Shown here piece by piece: positions 43,543-53,059 of a stretch of DNA of 64,000 nucleotides. The position numbers were made by a program, and so were the translations under genes. The DNA lies in contig OX155973.1 of the NCBI GenBank assembly GCA_944548615.1, positions 1,596,561-1,660,560 of the forward strand. Direction: 5' to 3'. The notes under the pieces were generated by a model that was not told the origin of the DNA, searched no databases, and saw only the letters and a list, made by a program, of their open reading frames with translations. Position 1 is the stretch's first letter, and every line of letters begins with the position of its first letter. The stretch is from Micropterix aruncella. Lineage: Eukaryota > Arthropoda > Insecta > Lepidoptera > Micropterigidae.

Positions 43543-43710
43543 CTATAAATTAATTTTACTAGATAGCGATAGGCAAGGCAAGGGAGGCGGCAGTATCTCT
43601 GGTTTGACGACTCTCCTATCCACGGTATCCTTTCTAGAATACTTCATGCCGTGAACTTTGAGGACGTGCTTATTTACCGAAGAACTGTGTATGAAACCAA
43701 AACCGCATAT
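43543..43710 (-). CDS. C2H2 zinc-finger protein, terminal exon
   Basis: The acceptor TTTTTTTCAG (AG at 43711-43712) leads in phase 0 into ICGFGFIHSSSVNKHVLKVH, completing the eighth finger whose first Cys is in the exon at 45389 (FHCP). A short tail follows (GMKYSRKDTVDRRVVKPEIL, then a Pro-rich PPPLPC stretch) and ends SSKINL, TAG at 43543-43545. Such genes are nuclear DNA-binding proteins; the target is unknown. Confidence 0.88.
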   Translation of the reverse strand: MCGFGFIHSSSVNKHVLKVHGMKYSRKDTVDRRVVKPEILPPPLPCLSLSSKINL

Positions 43711-43759
43711 CTGAAAAAAAGGGATTTTTAGAATGGTGTAGAACCTCAATAGCTGTCTC

Positions 43760-44195
43760 CGGGGACGATTCATATTTATTCCAAAAGACCACGAGTACAA
43801 GTTAAATAAATACCATGACCTCGCAAATGCCGTCACCCGGAACGGCTTCACTGTTCACCGTCACGCGGTAGAAGTAGGCGCTCGTGGCCTGCCAGCTAAA
43901 TCTTTGTTTCACCTCTTTAAAGATCTTGGTCTCTCCAGGAAAATAATCAACTCCTTTCTAGAAAAATTATCTAAAACCGCGATTTCTGCATCTCAAATTC
44001 TATGGCTTCGAAGGGGGAGTGAATGGGTGGTAAGGTGAACGCTCACATGTGGCAAGACAGCTGTCCTAAACCTACCACCGCCGGTTCGTAAGTCCGGAAT
44101 CCACTGCTCACCAGGAAGTGTAAAAAAAAAATAGTATTATGATGGGCCCGACTCCGGTCGGTGAATTCCATGGCAGCTCCGTTTTGTATTGTATT
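43760..44195 (+). mobile_element. RLE-type LINE 3' end (+ strand copy)
   Basis: The + strand reads EYKLNKYHDLANAVTRNGFT and VEVGARGLPAKSLFHLFKDL, stop, then the 3' UTR with ggcaagacagctgtcctaa and the terminal hairpin (ggcccgactccggtcggtga), and an AT tail. It is 5'-truncated within the nuclease domain and sits just upstream (gene sense) of the last zinc-finger exon. Confidence 0.87.
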
Positions 44196-44398
44196 TTATT
44201 TTTATTATTTATTTATTTATTTACAAAAAAATATTTAGGAATTATTTTGATAGAATGATTTTGCGTCACTCCTAACTAGGCCGTGCCTGTTCCAAGAAAA
44301 ACGCCAATTTTATATGACATTTAAAATTTTAAAGTTTAGTTTTATGAAATGATGTTAAGAAATTGTTATATTTAATTGAAAAATAAAATAAAATAAAT

Positions 44399-44586
44399 GT
44401 GCGCGCTACTCCGTGCAATAGTAAAGGATGCATACCTTTATAGCCCAAGAGTGACGTTGTGCCGTTGGCCTTGTGTTATTTTTTTTTACTGTGTAGTTAC
44501 ACTGCGAGCGAGACACATGGCACGGCCATAACAGCACTCGGGCTATAAATGCATGCATTCTTTCTATTGCACGGAGTAGCGCGCAC
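44399..44586. mobile_element. Foldback MITE (GTGCGCGCTACTCCGTGCAA ends)
   Basis: Arms start GTGCGCGCTACTCCGTGCAA at both ends (inverse) and continue through ATAG...GATGCATnCC/TATAGCCC, about 55 bp. No clear target duplication was found. Confidence 0.75.
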
Positions 44587-44844
44587 AGTCCTTCTTGCTC
44601 ACTACCTCAATTATAATGCTGGCAGCCCCTAATTGTGGCAGGTTTTACGCAGGCAACCTTATTCCTCCGCGTTAAGGAAGCCAGTAGCTTCAATTTGGTG
44701 TAAAAATCAAGTTAATACATGCATTAATCGATGAAAAATAACCTCTTTGCACCTGGCAACCCAGGGGTTGCGACAGGTTGAGGGGTGGCAACCTATTTTT
44801 TTCCAGTTCTTTAGATTGGTATCTTTACGATAACACTTCATTTA

Positions 44845-44915
44845 CCTTCCAAACAAATTGGTGCAATTGTTTGGAAGGTTGCCTAGCAAAATAGTGACAA
44901 GATTTTGCTAGGCAA
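44845..44915. other. Two back-to-back hairpins
   Basis: CCTTCCAAACAA pairs with TTGTTTGGAAGG (44845-44878, 10-base loop). Immediately after it, TTGCCTAGCAAAAT pairs with ATTTTGCTAGGCAA (44879-44915, 9-base loop). GGCAACC strings flank them. No known RNA family recognised. Confidence 0.7.
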
Positions 44916-45388
44916 CCCTGCGGCATATTATGGCCCTTTCATTTAGATCACATTTTGATTAAATAACTGATAGGTGCACAAATTTACGATGGGATCTTAG
45001 GACTAACACCTGAGTCTTTGTTTTGAATTGTAAGTAATTTTTTTTGGTTGTTTCTTTTTTTTGCTATTTCCACGTTTCATCTCTAAAACGTGGTGGCGCC
45101 CAATAGCTCTTTTTTTGTTTCTCTTTTGTAAATTCCCGTTATACATTGAGTTTCTCTTTAGAGATTTTTTTAAACCCGTTCAGGTGAAACAGTCTCTCTT
45201 GCTCGCCGACGTCCTCAGCAATGCGCTTTCACAAATCTAAAGTTGAGTGTCTAAAGACCTGCTATCGGGGACCGCAGGCTTGGGCATCCGCTGGAGGGAG
45301 TACTGAATGAAAAAGCCGAACCGCGAGCGCGTAAGTCTCGGCTACGAGAGCCACAGGTCTAAATAAAGTTTAAAATATTGTAACTCAC
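44916..45388. other. Zinc-finger gene intron, no gene
   Basis: No gene recognised; contains a short GC-richer stretch at 45230-45350 without clear structure. Confidence 0.4.
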
Positions 45389-45503
45389 CGGACAGTGAAA
45401 GCTCTTTTCCCTTGTATGTGTCCTCATATGGCATTTGAGCTCCCCTCTGGTAAAACAGGCTACGTCACAATTGCTACATTTAAATTTCCTGTCACCCATA
45501 TGC
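45389..45503 (-). CDS. C2H2 zinc-finger protein, third visible exon
   Basis: Between TTTTTGCAG (AG at 45504-45505) and GTGAGT (from 45388). Completes a split Arg, then HMGDRKFKCSNCDVACFTRG, ELKCHMRTHTREKSFHCP. It closes the sixth finger (HIKR|H), encodes the seventh (C-x2-C-x12-H-x3-H) and opens the eighth. Phase 0 exit. Confidence 0.9.
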
Positions 45504-45770
45504 CTGCAAAAAGATAAAAAAATATAAATTAATGTAGTCCAGTATTACCACAATAATTTGTAAACTAACGGCTCAAAGATTTAACATTTGTAAACTAACG
45601 GCTCACAGACTAGGGCGGTGTTGTAACAAACTGTAACAGTTGGGGAACCAGCGAGAAAAACATGCAAGAGTTTTGGAAAAGCTGATACTTTAAGATCAGA
45701 CAGTATTATGGCCATATAATGCTGGGGTACAGACAGCAGGCCAGATTCCGGGATACCTGGCGCTGGCGTA

Positions 45771-45862
45771 TTAGGAAAGGTGTAAGTTTAATTAGTACCC
45801 CCAAAGTGTTTTGAAAAAGCTGAAAAATTCATCAGTAGACAGTGGATGCAATTAAGAACTCG
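45771..45862. repeat. Inverted-repeat arm, left
   Basis: ttaggaaagg...agtacccccaaagtg...gtggatgcaattaagaactcg; inverse match to 47168-47260. Confidence 0.8.
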
Positions 45863-45867
45863 AAACA

Positions 45868-47120
45868 TATTCAAATTCAAATTCAAATTCTTTATTTTAC
45901 AAAAAATCATAATATCGCTTACAAATAAATTAAACCTAACCTAACTGGATCGCACGAGACGTCCGCACTAAGGTAGGCTCAGATAAGTATAATTAAGTAC
46001 TGCCTAATGCTAAATAAAAAAATAATAAGCTGAAAAATGCCGTGAAAAATAAAATCAAGTAAACTAAAATTTTAGTAAAAAATAAAATTTCAAATAATCT
46101 TAAAAGGTATGTGATAATAATAATATAAAGAACAAAAAGCATGCCAATCATAAATATATAGTAGGTGAATAATAATGTGTTAGGAATGGTAAGTTAGCTA
46201 GGAATAAAGCAAATTTGTTTTTCAGTTTCTTTCCTTTCCTGGGTGATCAACCAGTGGGTTAAGTCTTTTTTTGTTTATATTTATTTTTATATTTAAACCT
46301 TGAGTATAAATGCCGGGTATATCCTTAGTTTTATTGAACAACGACGGTGCCAAGTATAGAAATGTCTCTGTGCATGGGTACTATTTAGTTTGGGCACTAT
46401 GTGGATCGCTTATATATATGTATGGTGATCGTGTTATAATTTTATGGGTTGTTTGCTGGTGCAATTCTTTATGTTTGTGATAATAGAGTATTATCGTTTT
46501 AGCAAATGTTTGCCGTACGTCAAAAACAGAGAACTCACAAAAAAGTTGCTCAGACTGGTATCTCAACGGTTTTTTGTTGACAACTCTTGACAGCGCCTTC
46601 TGAGCTTAAATAAGTAGATCGAGGTGTGCCCCAACCAAGAATCCCACATGATATAATGCTGCGTGCAAGCGCGTAATAGACAACTTTTAGTAACGGTTTC
46701 GACATTACGTTACAAAGAAGTTTAAATGGATGAATGAGTTTGCGAATTTTAGCCGCTGTGTTGTAGATATGGTAAGACCAGGTCAATCTATGGTCCAAAG
46801 TCAAACCTAGGTATTTAATCGTGCTCACCTTGTCTAGATTAGAACAAGCACAGATAGTCGATGGACTGTCCTTACATGTGTGTACTATGAGGGATAGTCT
46901 AGCTGTTTGTTGCATTCCCTTGCTTGTTTTGGAAAAGGTCATGTATTTGGTTTTCTCTACATTTAGAGATAAAAGGTTACAGTCAAGCCATTCTTTTACC
47001 CGTTTGAGACCCATTTGACAGTTTTCAAACACTCCCTGCCAAGATCTGTCTCTGAAAATTAGGGCAGTGTCATCTGCAAACAAGATGGCTTTCCCCTTAC
47101 ACAGAGGAATTGATGATAGT
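45868..47120 (-). mobile_element. Jockey-like LINE, 5'-truncated, decayed
   Basis: - strand: MFADDTALIFRDRSWQGVFE (RT motif C), LDCNLLSLNVEKTKYMTFSK and LGLTLDHRLTWSYHI down to 46550; a stop and frame breaks follow. The 3' UTR ends in the repeat ATTCAAATTCAAATTC (reverse complement GAATTTGAATTTGAAT) at 45868-45888. It lies between two ~92-bp inverted arms. Confidence 0.85.
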
Positions 47121-47167
47121 CCATTTATGTAAATAAGAAATGGTCATACGGTCAGACTGTTTTATAA

Positions 47168-47260
47168 TCGAGTTCTTTATTGCATCCACTGTCTACTGAT
47201 GAATTTTCAGCTTTTCCAAAAACACTTTGGGGGTACTTATTAAAACCATACCTTTCCTAG
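47168..47260. repeat. Inverted-repeat arm, right
   Basis: tcgagttctttattgcatcc...cactttgggggtact...cctttcctag; inverse match to 45771-45862. The two arms enclose the LINE. Confidence 0.8.
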
Positions 47261-47367
47261 TCGCACATTAAAAAAAAAATATTGTAAAATCTCAGCGTTA
47301 AATTCCGACATATAAAATCAATTATGCTACCTGTTTATGAAACTAATAATTATAGCAACGGACTTAC

Positions 47368-47575
47368 CTTTTAATATGGCACTCGAGTCCTTTCTTTAAG
47401 TACGTCTTGAAGTCGCAAATGCTGCAATGGAAGCGTTTCTCGGACGCATGCTTCTTGGAATGGTTCAGCAGCTCGACTTGTGTGACAAAGGTGGCGCCGC
47501 ACGTCTCACAGCTGAAGTTGCGGATGTTGTAGTGTCGGTTCATGTGCCCGGCCAGAGTTTTCTTCGATTTTAAAC
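47368..47575 (-). CDS. C2H2 zinc-finger protein, second visible exon
   Basis: Between CTTATTTCAG (AG at 47576-47577) and GTAAGT (from 47367). Reads (G)LKSKKTLAGHMNRHYNIRN, FSCETCGATFVTQVELLNHS and FHCSICDFKTYLKKGLECHI. It completes the fourth finger begun in the upstream exon (YICTICNQ), encodes the fifth, and most of the sixth. Phases 1 in and 2 out agree with both neighbours. Confidence 0.92.
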
Positions 47576-47934
47576 CTGAAATAAGAAAATACAAAGCTAA
47601 AGGCGGGGGTTGGAGATCGACATTTATTCAGGCTATCACAGCCTGCGACAGTTGCAAAAAATTCTACCAGCTAATGTAAGTGTAGGGGCGGATCGCGAGT
47701 TTGCGGGGCCGTGGGCTAATATTACCCGGGGGCTTGCGTAATTAATCAAATAATTGCCATTTTGTCAAAAACTATTTTCGGTAATGATATCTAGGTCAAT
47801 AGGTACGTACGGTATAGGAAAAAAAGAGGACAATAAAATATTTTATTTATTTAATATGACAGATACATAAACAGCAACTGTAAGACATTTTATTTTTCAC
47901 TAAAAATAGACAAATCGATTAGCAAAAACGAACT
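47576..47934. other. Zinc-finger gene intron, no gene
   Basis: No recognised feature. Confidence 0.4.
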
Positions 47935-48195
47935 TAAGACCACTCCTCAGGTTGGAGGTAATGACCACCCAAGTGGGTGTATCTTACACGCATCAGCGGG
48001 CCACACTAGCACATGAGGTGTAGGGGAGTTTCCTCGGCCCCTCGGCAGAGCCTGCACATTTTTGTGTCTCAGAGCTTGAGGTTGTACATGTGTTTGTTAA
48101 GGCCACAATGCCCCGTGAGCAGGGCGCTCACGGGTGAGGGCCACCAGTATGCGTAGATTGTTCCTATTTAGCGATAAGGCCTCGCGGATTACACT
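47935..48195 (-). pseudogene. LINE ORF2 tail (zinc-knuckle) fragment
   Basis: On the - strand it reads a GHCGLNKHMYNLKL-like stretch, then CRLCRGAEETPLHLMC and a short end. This is the C-terminal C-x2-C...H...C tail of RNase H-bearing LINEs, different from the copies at 15362 and 40352. Confidence 0.7.
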
Positions 48196-48204
48196 ATGGA
48201 AGTA

Positions 48205-48664
48205 CGTAGAGCCCCAATTAACCGAATCGATTGGGACTGGACCCCATTCGGATAATCGGTTTATTACGATAAAAGGGTTTATTTGAAATAATTACTGTAT
48301 GTCTGTTGAAACTGGGAGGCAAAAACTATATTTAAAGAAATAGATCTGATGGTCCCGTGTCTGCTTCTACTTTGACATTAAGGTCAATCTTTCAAATTTA
48401 TTTTTTTGTGGTTAGCCAACAAACCTTCTTCTCTACCAAAAGTTTCCCTGTAAAGACGCCTTCTGTAATGGCGTTTTATAGTTTCGATAACAGACAGGTA
48501 CATCGGTTGTTTTAAAATGCCCATTCCCCTTTTCCAACAATTCTTCGGTGGTTTAAATTAGTGCATTATTAACAATCAGTACATTTCCATCAATTTTTTT
48601 CCGTTTTAATTTCGGAAAATCAGCGATTCAGATAGTCGGAGTTCGGATAATTAGAGTTCTACTG
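48205..48664. mobile_element. Tigger/pogo-like remnant with TIRs (copy 2)
   Basis: Similar to 42486-42975 (ccaattaaccgaatcgattggg, ccccattcggataat; right end agttctactg followed by TA). The first base after C of the left TIR is missing. TA at 48203-48204 and 48665-48666. Confidence 0.75.
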
Positions 48665-49096
48665 TATATACAAATAACTACTGGCAGGCTCAGATAATAC
48701 GTCTGTTATTATGTTCTAAAAAACATAAACTGATTTTCTTTTGTTTTCTTTTAATAAATCATTTGTTTGCATTTTGTCGAAGCGTGTTGGCAAAAATGGA
48801 AAAAACGGAATTTCGCATGGTAATTACTAATTTATTTTATTTTATTATTATTAAGGAAACTTACAGCTATTACAGAAGAAATATCTGAATTTTATTTATA
48901 GACTACAATGCCAGTTAAAAGTTTCCACTTAAAGATCGTAAAAATATACAGTCGCCTAGAAATGGGATAGGAGGAAGTGGAGGGGAATTAAAGTTATAAA
49001 TTTTATTTTAATAATATTTTATTTTATTATTTTATTATTAGGGAAATTTTATGGTTTATTTTAATATTGAAGAAAGAAAAAAAAAATTTAATATAA
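48665..49096. other. AT-rich intron, no gene
   Basis: ttttattattttatt-rich stretches around 48830-49070 look like LINE tails; the LINE at 49097 lies directly next to them. Confidence 0.4.
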
Positions 49097-49545
49097 TTAT
49101 TTCACTCGTCCTTGAATATTGCCTTTCAGAAGACCCGGAATAAGAGTCTTGAGCGCAGTCGCAGTTGTATTAAACAGGTCAATTTCGCTTCGCTTGGTAT
49201 TGCAGAAATGAGATACTCGATAAATGTAGTTATTTTGGGCGTAGTTTGTGCTTACTTGAGGTAGATGAAATAAGTTGAATTGGCGGGAAGGCCGTGGGGG
49301 TACATGGAAATTTATAAGCTGAAGCAATTCAGAACAGTCGATAAAGCCATGTAATATCTTGTATAGGAATATTACATCTGAACTAACTCTTCTCATTTCT
49401 AATGGTATAAGCCCATGATAGTCACCAGCTTCGTTATAATCTGAAAAAGTTACATAAGACCGATAATTTAAGTTTTTGTAATTAAATACCTTTGTTTGAA
49501 AAAAAAATGTACGCAGCGAGTATTTCAGCAATAATAGTAATCAGT
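49097..49545 (-). pseudogene. LINE ORF2 C-terminal fragment
   Basis: - strand: GLIPLEMRRVSSDVIFLYKI, LHGFIDCSELLQLINFHVPP, RPSRQFNLFHLPQVSTNYAQ, then NTTATALKTLIPGLL. Same family as the end of the LINE at 10508 (YVPPRPVRSHRLFHLPVV). The tail is at ~49080. It ends ~40 bp from a zinc-finger exon. Confidence 0.82.
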
Positions 49546-49586
49546 CGGTCACCTTCGAGCTTATCGGGTAGTCACTAGAAACCCAC

Positions 49587-49896
49587 CTTGATTACATATG
49601 GTGCAAATGTACTTCTTCTCGGTGACGTGCACATTGAGATGAGTGGTGTAAGACTCTTTGTACTTGAATTGTTTCCCGCAGTCGGCGCAGGTGAAATAGG
49701 TGCGGTCGCTGTGAGTGCGCAGGTGTCCCGTGAGGGATCCGGGCTGCGCGAAACGCTTGTCGCACAGGTGGCACGCGTGCGGCTTCTCCCCGCTGTGCAC
49801 GCGCATGTGGTACACCAGGCTCTGGCTGTGTTTCGTGGTGTACGCGCACCGCGAGCAGTGGAAACGTCGGTGCTCGCCAAAACCTGTCACCGAACC
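49587..49896 (-). CDS. C2H2 zinc-finger protein, first visible exon (upstream exons not found)
   Basis: Between CTGATTTTAG (AG at 49897-49898) and GTGGGT (from 49586), phase 0 in and 1 out. Reads GSVTGFGEHRR, then fingers FHCSRCAYTTKHSQSLVYHM, HACHLCDKRFAQPGSLTGHL and FTCADCGKQFKYKESYTTHL, and opens a fourth (KKYICTICNQ). HSGEKPH is the classic linker between fingers 1 and 2. This exon is markedly GC-rich compared with its surroundings. The gene's 5' part lies to the right, probably beyond the window, since no matching exon was seen up to 64000. Confidence 0.93.
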
Positions 49897-49924
49897 CTAA
49901 AATCAGGGGGAAAATAAGGGATGG

Positions 49925-50350
49925 AGTCAAACATACATCAGTGCTACCTCTGTCAATAGCTTTAAAAACAAAGTGGACATTTTTCTTTGCAAAACAGTCA
50001 CAAATTTAAAAACAAGTGCACGTGATACATATACCCGCATCAGCCTTAGATCTCTTGTCGACACACGTTTTTTTACCGTGAAAATCTACAGTTAATGTGC
50101 CATGTCTAGGCACGGTCGTCAACGTTATATGTATCACTGTATGTATCACTATTGAAGCTTGTCCACAGAGACGGCGGCGACGCTGTCCATTTTTCCACCG
50201 TGTTCGGTGACAAGCTTCCATAGTGATCCATATATAATACTGACTACCGAGCCTAGACACGGCAAATTTAAACAAAGATTTACACGACAAAAAAACATGT
50301 GTGAACAACACAGGGCTTACGCTGCTAGTATATAATATAATAATAATAAT
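49925..50350 (+). mobile_element. LINE 3' end with (TAA)n tail, interrupted by a MITE
   Basis: The + strand reads SVNSFKNKVDIFLCKTVTNL and KTSARDTYTRIS, an ORF2 end, then after the MITE reaches a TATAATAATAATAA tail (50325-50350). A second copy is at 63421-63521. TAA-repeat tails are typical of I-type LINEs. Confidence 0.7.
50049..50315. mobile_element. MITE with ~50-bp imperfect TIRs, CTTA/TTA flanks
   Basis: Arms share CACACnTGTTTTTTT-type and gccgtgtctaggc strings. CTTA lies at 50045-50048 and 50316-50319. The sister LINE copy at 63476 (cacccttcggctgctgg) lacks it. A 3-bp TTA target would suit PIF/Harbinger. Confidence 0.75.
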
Positions 50351-50561
50351 AGATCGGCATCCCTATATCCTGGGACCTCGAATAGGAAACCCACATAATC
50401 GATATAGTTGAGAGCAAACTCACTTTTATATCTAATAAGAAAAGCTTTTTTAATTATGACCAACAATCTTTTCCTCAAGCTCTATAAATCCTACGTTCAC
50501 ATGCTCCTCATTGGAGGAGCGGGTGAACTATTGGAGTATTGATAGCTATTGAGTATAGAGT
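50351..50561 (+). pseudogene. Short LINE RT remnant
   Basis: The + strand reads NNLFLKLYKSYVHMLLIGGA, resembling the post-RT stretch (LYKSYVRPLLEYG) of Jockey/CR1 ORF2. Too short for more. Confidence 0.45.
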
Positions 50562-51340
50562 ATTTATTTATTTTTATTTATTTAAGAATTAATTACTATA
50601 AAACATTGATTAGCTTACAAAAATAACAGGAACCGAATGGCAAAACCTTAACCTTTTGCTTATTTGTTTCTGTCACCCAACTGGGACTAGCCCGCTCTAG
50701 GGTCAGGACTCTAATATTACAATCATGTTTGCTTGATTGCTTACAAATGTACAATTTTTAGTAAAAAGCTAATAACACTAAATTGCCCTAAAATGTGGTC
50801 TTCAAAATAAAATAAAAATATTAATAACAAAATATTAAAAGATAATATAATAAATAAAATGCAATTCCATTATATAATCGGCAATAAATATAATAAAAAA
50901 ATTGATTAAATAATATAAATAAAGTGAGAAAAGAAAGAATGTGAGAAAAGAAAGAAACAGTCATTAATATTTAATATATGTTAAGTAATATAGGATTTAA
51001 TATAAAAATACCTAGTCAAAAAAGTACAATTTTATGTCAAAGTCAAAATAATTTTTGGTAGTTAGTTCAATGTTAAAATATACTATATACCTACTCAACA
51101 TACATGTTTAAAAATATGTTAATAATTTGTGCACCAAGTTTTATTAAACTATGATTTCTAACATTTGATGTATGGTTAGTCTGTCATGATTCTATAACAA
51201 TTTTTTTAATTTATTTTTGAATTTTTTAAATGCCAAATTCATTTTTATTTCCATTTTGAAATAAAAATTAATTGAGATTGTAAAATCTCAGCGCAATGAA
51301 AGAGTAATGTCTTTGTCCAAATGATGTTTTCTTTCTGGGT
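50562..51340 (-). mobile_element. LINE 3' part (split by the Gypsy element)
   Basis: The - strand 3' UTR has a TTTATTTATTTTTATTTA tail at 50562-50582. The ORF2 end lies at 51340-51250 (RKKTSFGQRHYSFIALRFYN) and continues upstream at 59522-59760. Confidence 0.82.
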
Positions 51341-52385
51341 TGTAACAAAAACTGCCTATTTTGTTGTTTTGTTTTCGCGCCTTTGTGCTGATTATGTTCG
51401 CTGCACCCGTTTTTCCATGTTTTCCCCGTGTTTAGTCATGTTTCCTGTTGGTTTTCGCTGTTTTCATGAATTTCTTCCATATTATGACAATTAAAAGAAC
51501 CCTGTTCACGAAATTTCGTAAATACCAAATTTTGACAGATAGAGCTGTGCAGTCATAATTTTTATGCCCTAACTGATTCTGGTGATTACTAGTGGCGACA
51601 CTGGTCTGGCTCTACCCTTTATGGGCGACTTCCGCCTTGCAATCATTCTGTTTCGTTTCAAGATGGCTAGGACAAGGACGGATAGGTTGGGCTGGGAGAA
51701 CTGGCGACCGCCGTAAGGGAGAAGCCGGAAAGTGACCGCCTGGCGGTAAAAATTTGTTATGTGAAGTGTGTGTGACTTATCTGGTAAGCATTTAATCTCA
51801 TTTTGGGTAGCTTTTGATTTAAGATCCTCGCGATTTTAACGGATTTTTCTATTAATCGCAGTTTTTGGGGCACCTCTTGTTTTTTGGTCATTATTGCTGC
51901 TAATGTGACGTAAATCGTCACCAAATGTAAGGATTTCACCTCACCTTTAAATTGCACCGGGATTCTTGTCTTCACGTGGAAAAGAAAATAAAATAACCCT
52001 CAATTCTTGAGCGGTGACATGTTGGCTGATTGCACGCCGTAATCAAATACATCGACAGGAGGGTGGCCTTGTGATGGATTAAACGCGAACTTTACATAAC
52101 TTTGTGTTTCTTTTTGTGCTGTAGTCTTTCGTGTGTCTGAGAAAAAGGGTTTTCTGTGGGCCAAACCCAATGCTCATTAATATTTAGCCCACTCCCTGAG
52201 ATAGTTCTTTGAGGTTAACATTTTTTCTTTTTTAAAATTTCTTTCGGGTATCTTTTTTTTTTTTGAATAAGTTTCCTTCTTTTTCTTTAAAAGGAGGTGG
52301 CGTCCTTTTTTCTTTCATTCTTTTGGGTTTTGATGGTTTCTACCGTGTTTTTTTTAAACACGGAAATTAGTATTTTGCGGTTATA
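51341..52385 (+). repeat. 5' LTR of the Gypsy element
   Basis: 1045 bp, TGTAAC...GTTATA. Nearly identical to 58476-59521: differences at atgcc/aaccc (~51563), ttgcaatc/ttccaatc (~51637), the T run at ~52253 and cctttt/tttttt (~52308). Confidence 0.95.
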
Positions 52386-52388
52386 AAA

Positions 52389-52408
52389 TTAGCGCTCCAA
52401 CGTTAGGC
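52389..52408 (+). promoter_or_regulatory. Candidate primer-binding site
   Basis: TTAGCGCTCCAACGTTAGGC lies four bases after the LTR and resembles the TGGCGCCCAACGTGGGGC site (tRNA-Lys) of several insect Gypsy elements, with one inserted base and a few mismatches. Tentative. Confidence 0.45.
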
Positions 52409-52545
52409 CTATAAATTGGATTTTGGCTGTCAGAATATTCTTTTCCTCAGCCATTGAAGCACGATTTTTTAAGCACTTTGTTCAAAAATTGTATTAAAAA
52501 AAAATTAGAAGCATTTTTTTTGTTTTTATATAATTTTTATTCATA

Positions 52546-52860
52546 GCGATTACCGTGAAAGAGGCTTGTAAGCACCGTCTTTTTGTTTTTGTATTTAGAA
52601 GCAACTTTTGTCATTGAATTAAGCGGTATTGTGTACTTGCAGTTTTGTCGGCATTAACAGCATTTTTTGTAATTTAAAGCGGTTACCGCGAAGAAGTATA
52701 TTGTACTTGCCGTTTTTTATGGTTACTATATTTTTTTGTCAGAATCTTAGATTTAAAGGCAATATATTAATTATTGTTTGAATACTTGGCGTTGCTTAGC
52801 AGCAGTTTGTTTATTTTAAGGCGGTTTCCGCGAAAAAGTTTTACGCTTGCCGTTTAAGTA
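52546..52860 (+). repeat. Degenerate direct repeats with GCGGTTACCGC palindrome in the Gypsy leader
   Basis: Related units at 52546 (gcgattaccgtgaaagaggc), 52622 (agcggtattgtgtacttgca), 52678 (agcggttaccgcgaagaagt) and 52819 (aggcggtttccgcgaaaaag), each followed by a cttgccgtttt-like string. They lie between the 5' LTR and gag. Confidence 0.7.
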
Positions 52861-53059
52861 TTTTATTATATCATACTAATTATTTTTTTGTTAATTTCCA
52901 GATGTGAAGGCAATTATCCTGGTGAGGTAAGCAGCCAAATAAAACAGAGGTGCCGCAAGCAGTAAAAAAGTCAGTTTTTTCCATTTTATTTTTTTATTTT
53001 TTTTATTTATTTTCTTTTGGTTTTAATTTTTTTTGGTGGGATTTAAAATATATATAGAC

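Noticed and set aside
45230..45360. GC-richer patch with possible tRNA-like base pairing
   Set aside because: No full cloverleaf with TTC/CCA-type conserved bases could be drawn.
49575..49930. Overlapping long frames on both strands
   Set aside because: Shadows of the GC-rich zinc-finger exon; only the frame with C2H2 motifs and matching splice phases is real.
51757..51975. 72-codon - strand frame, repeated identically at 58892-59110
   Set aside because: Lies within both Gypsy LTRs; the identity comes from LTR duplication, not from a gene family.
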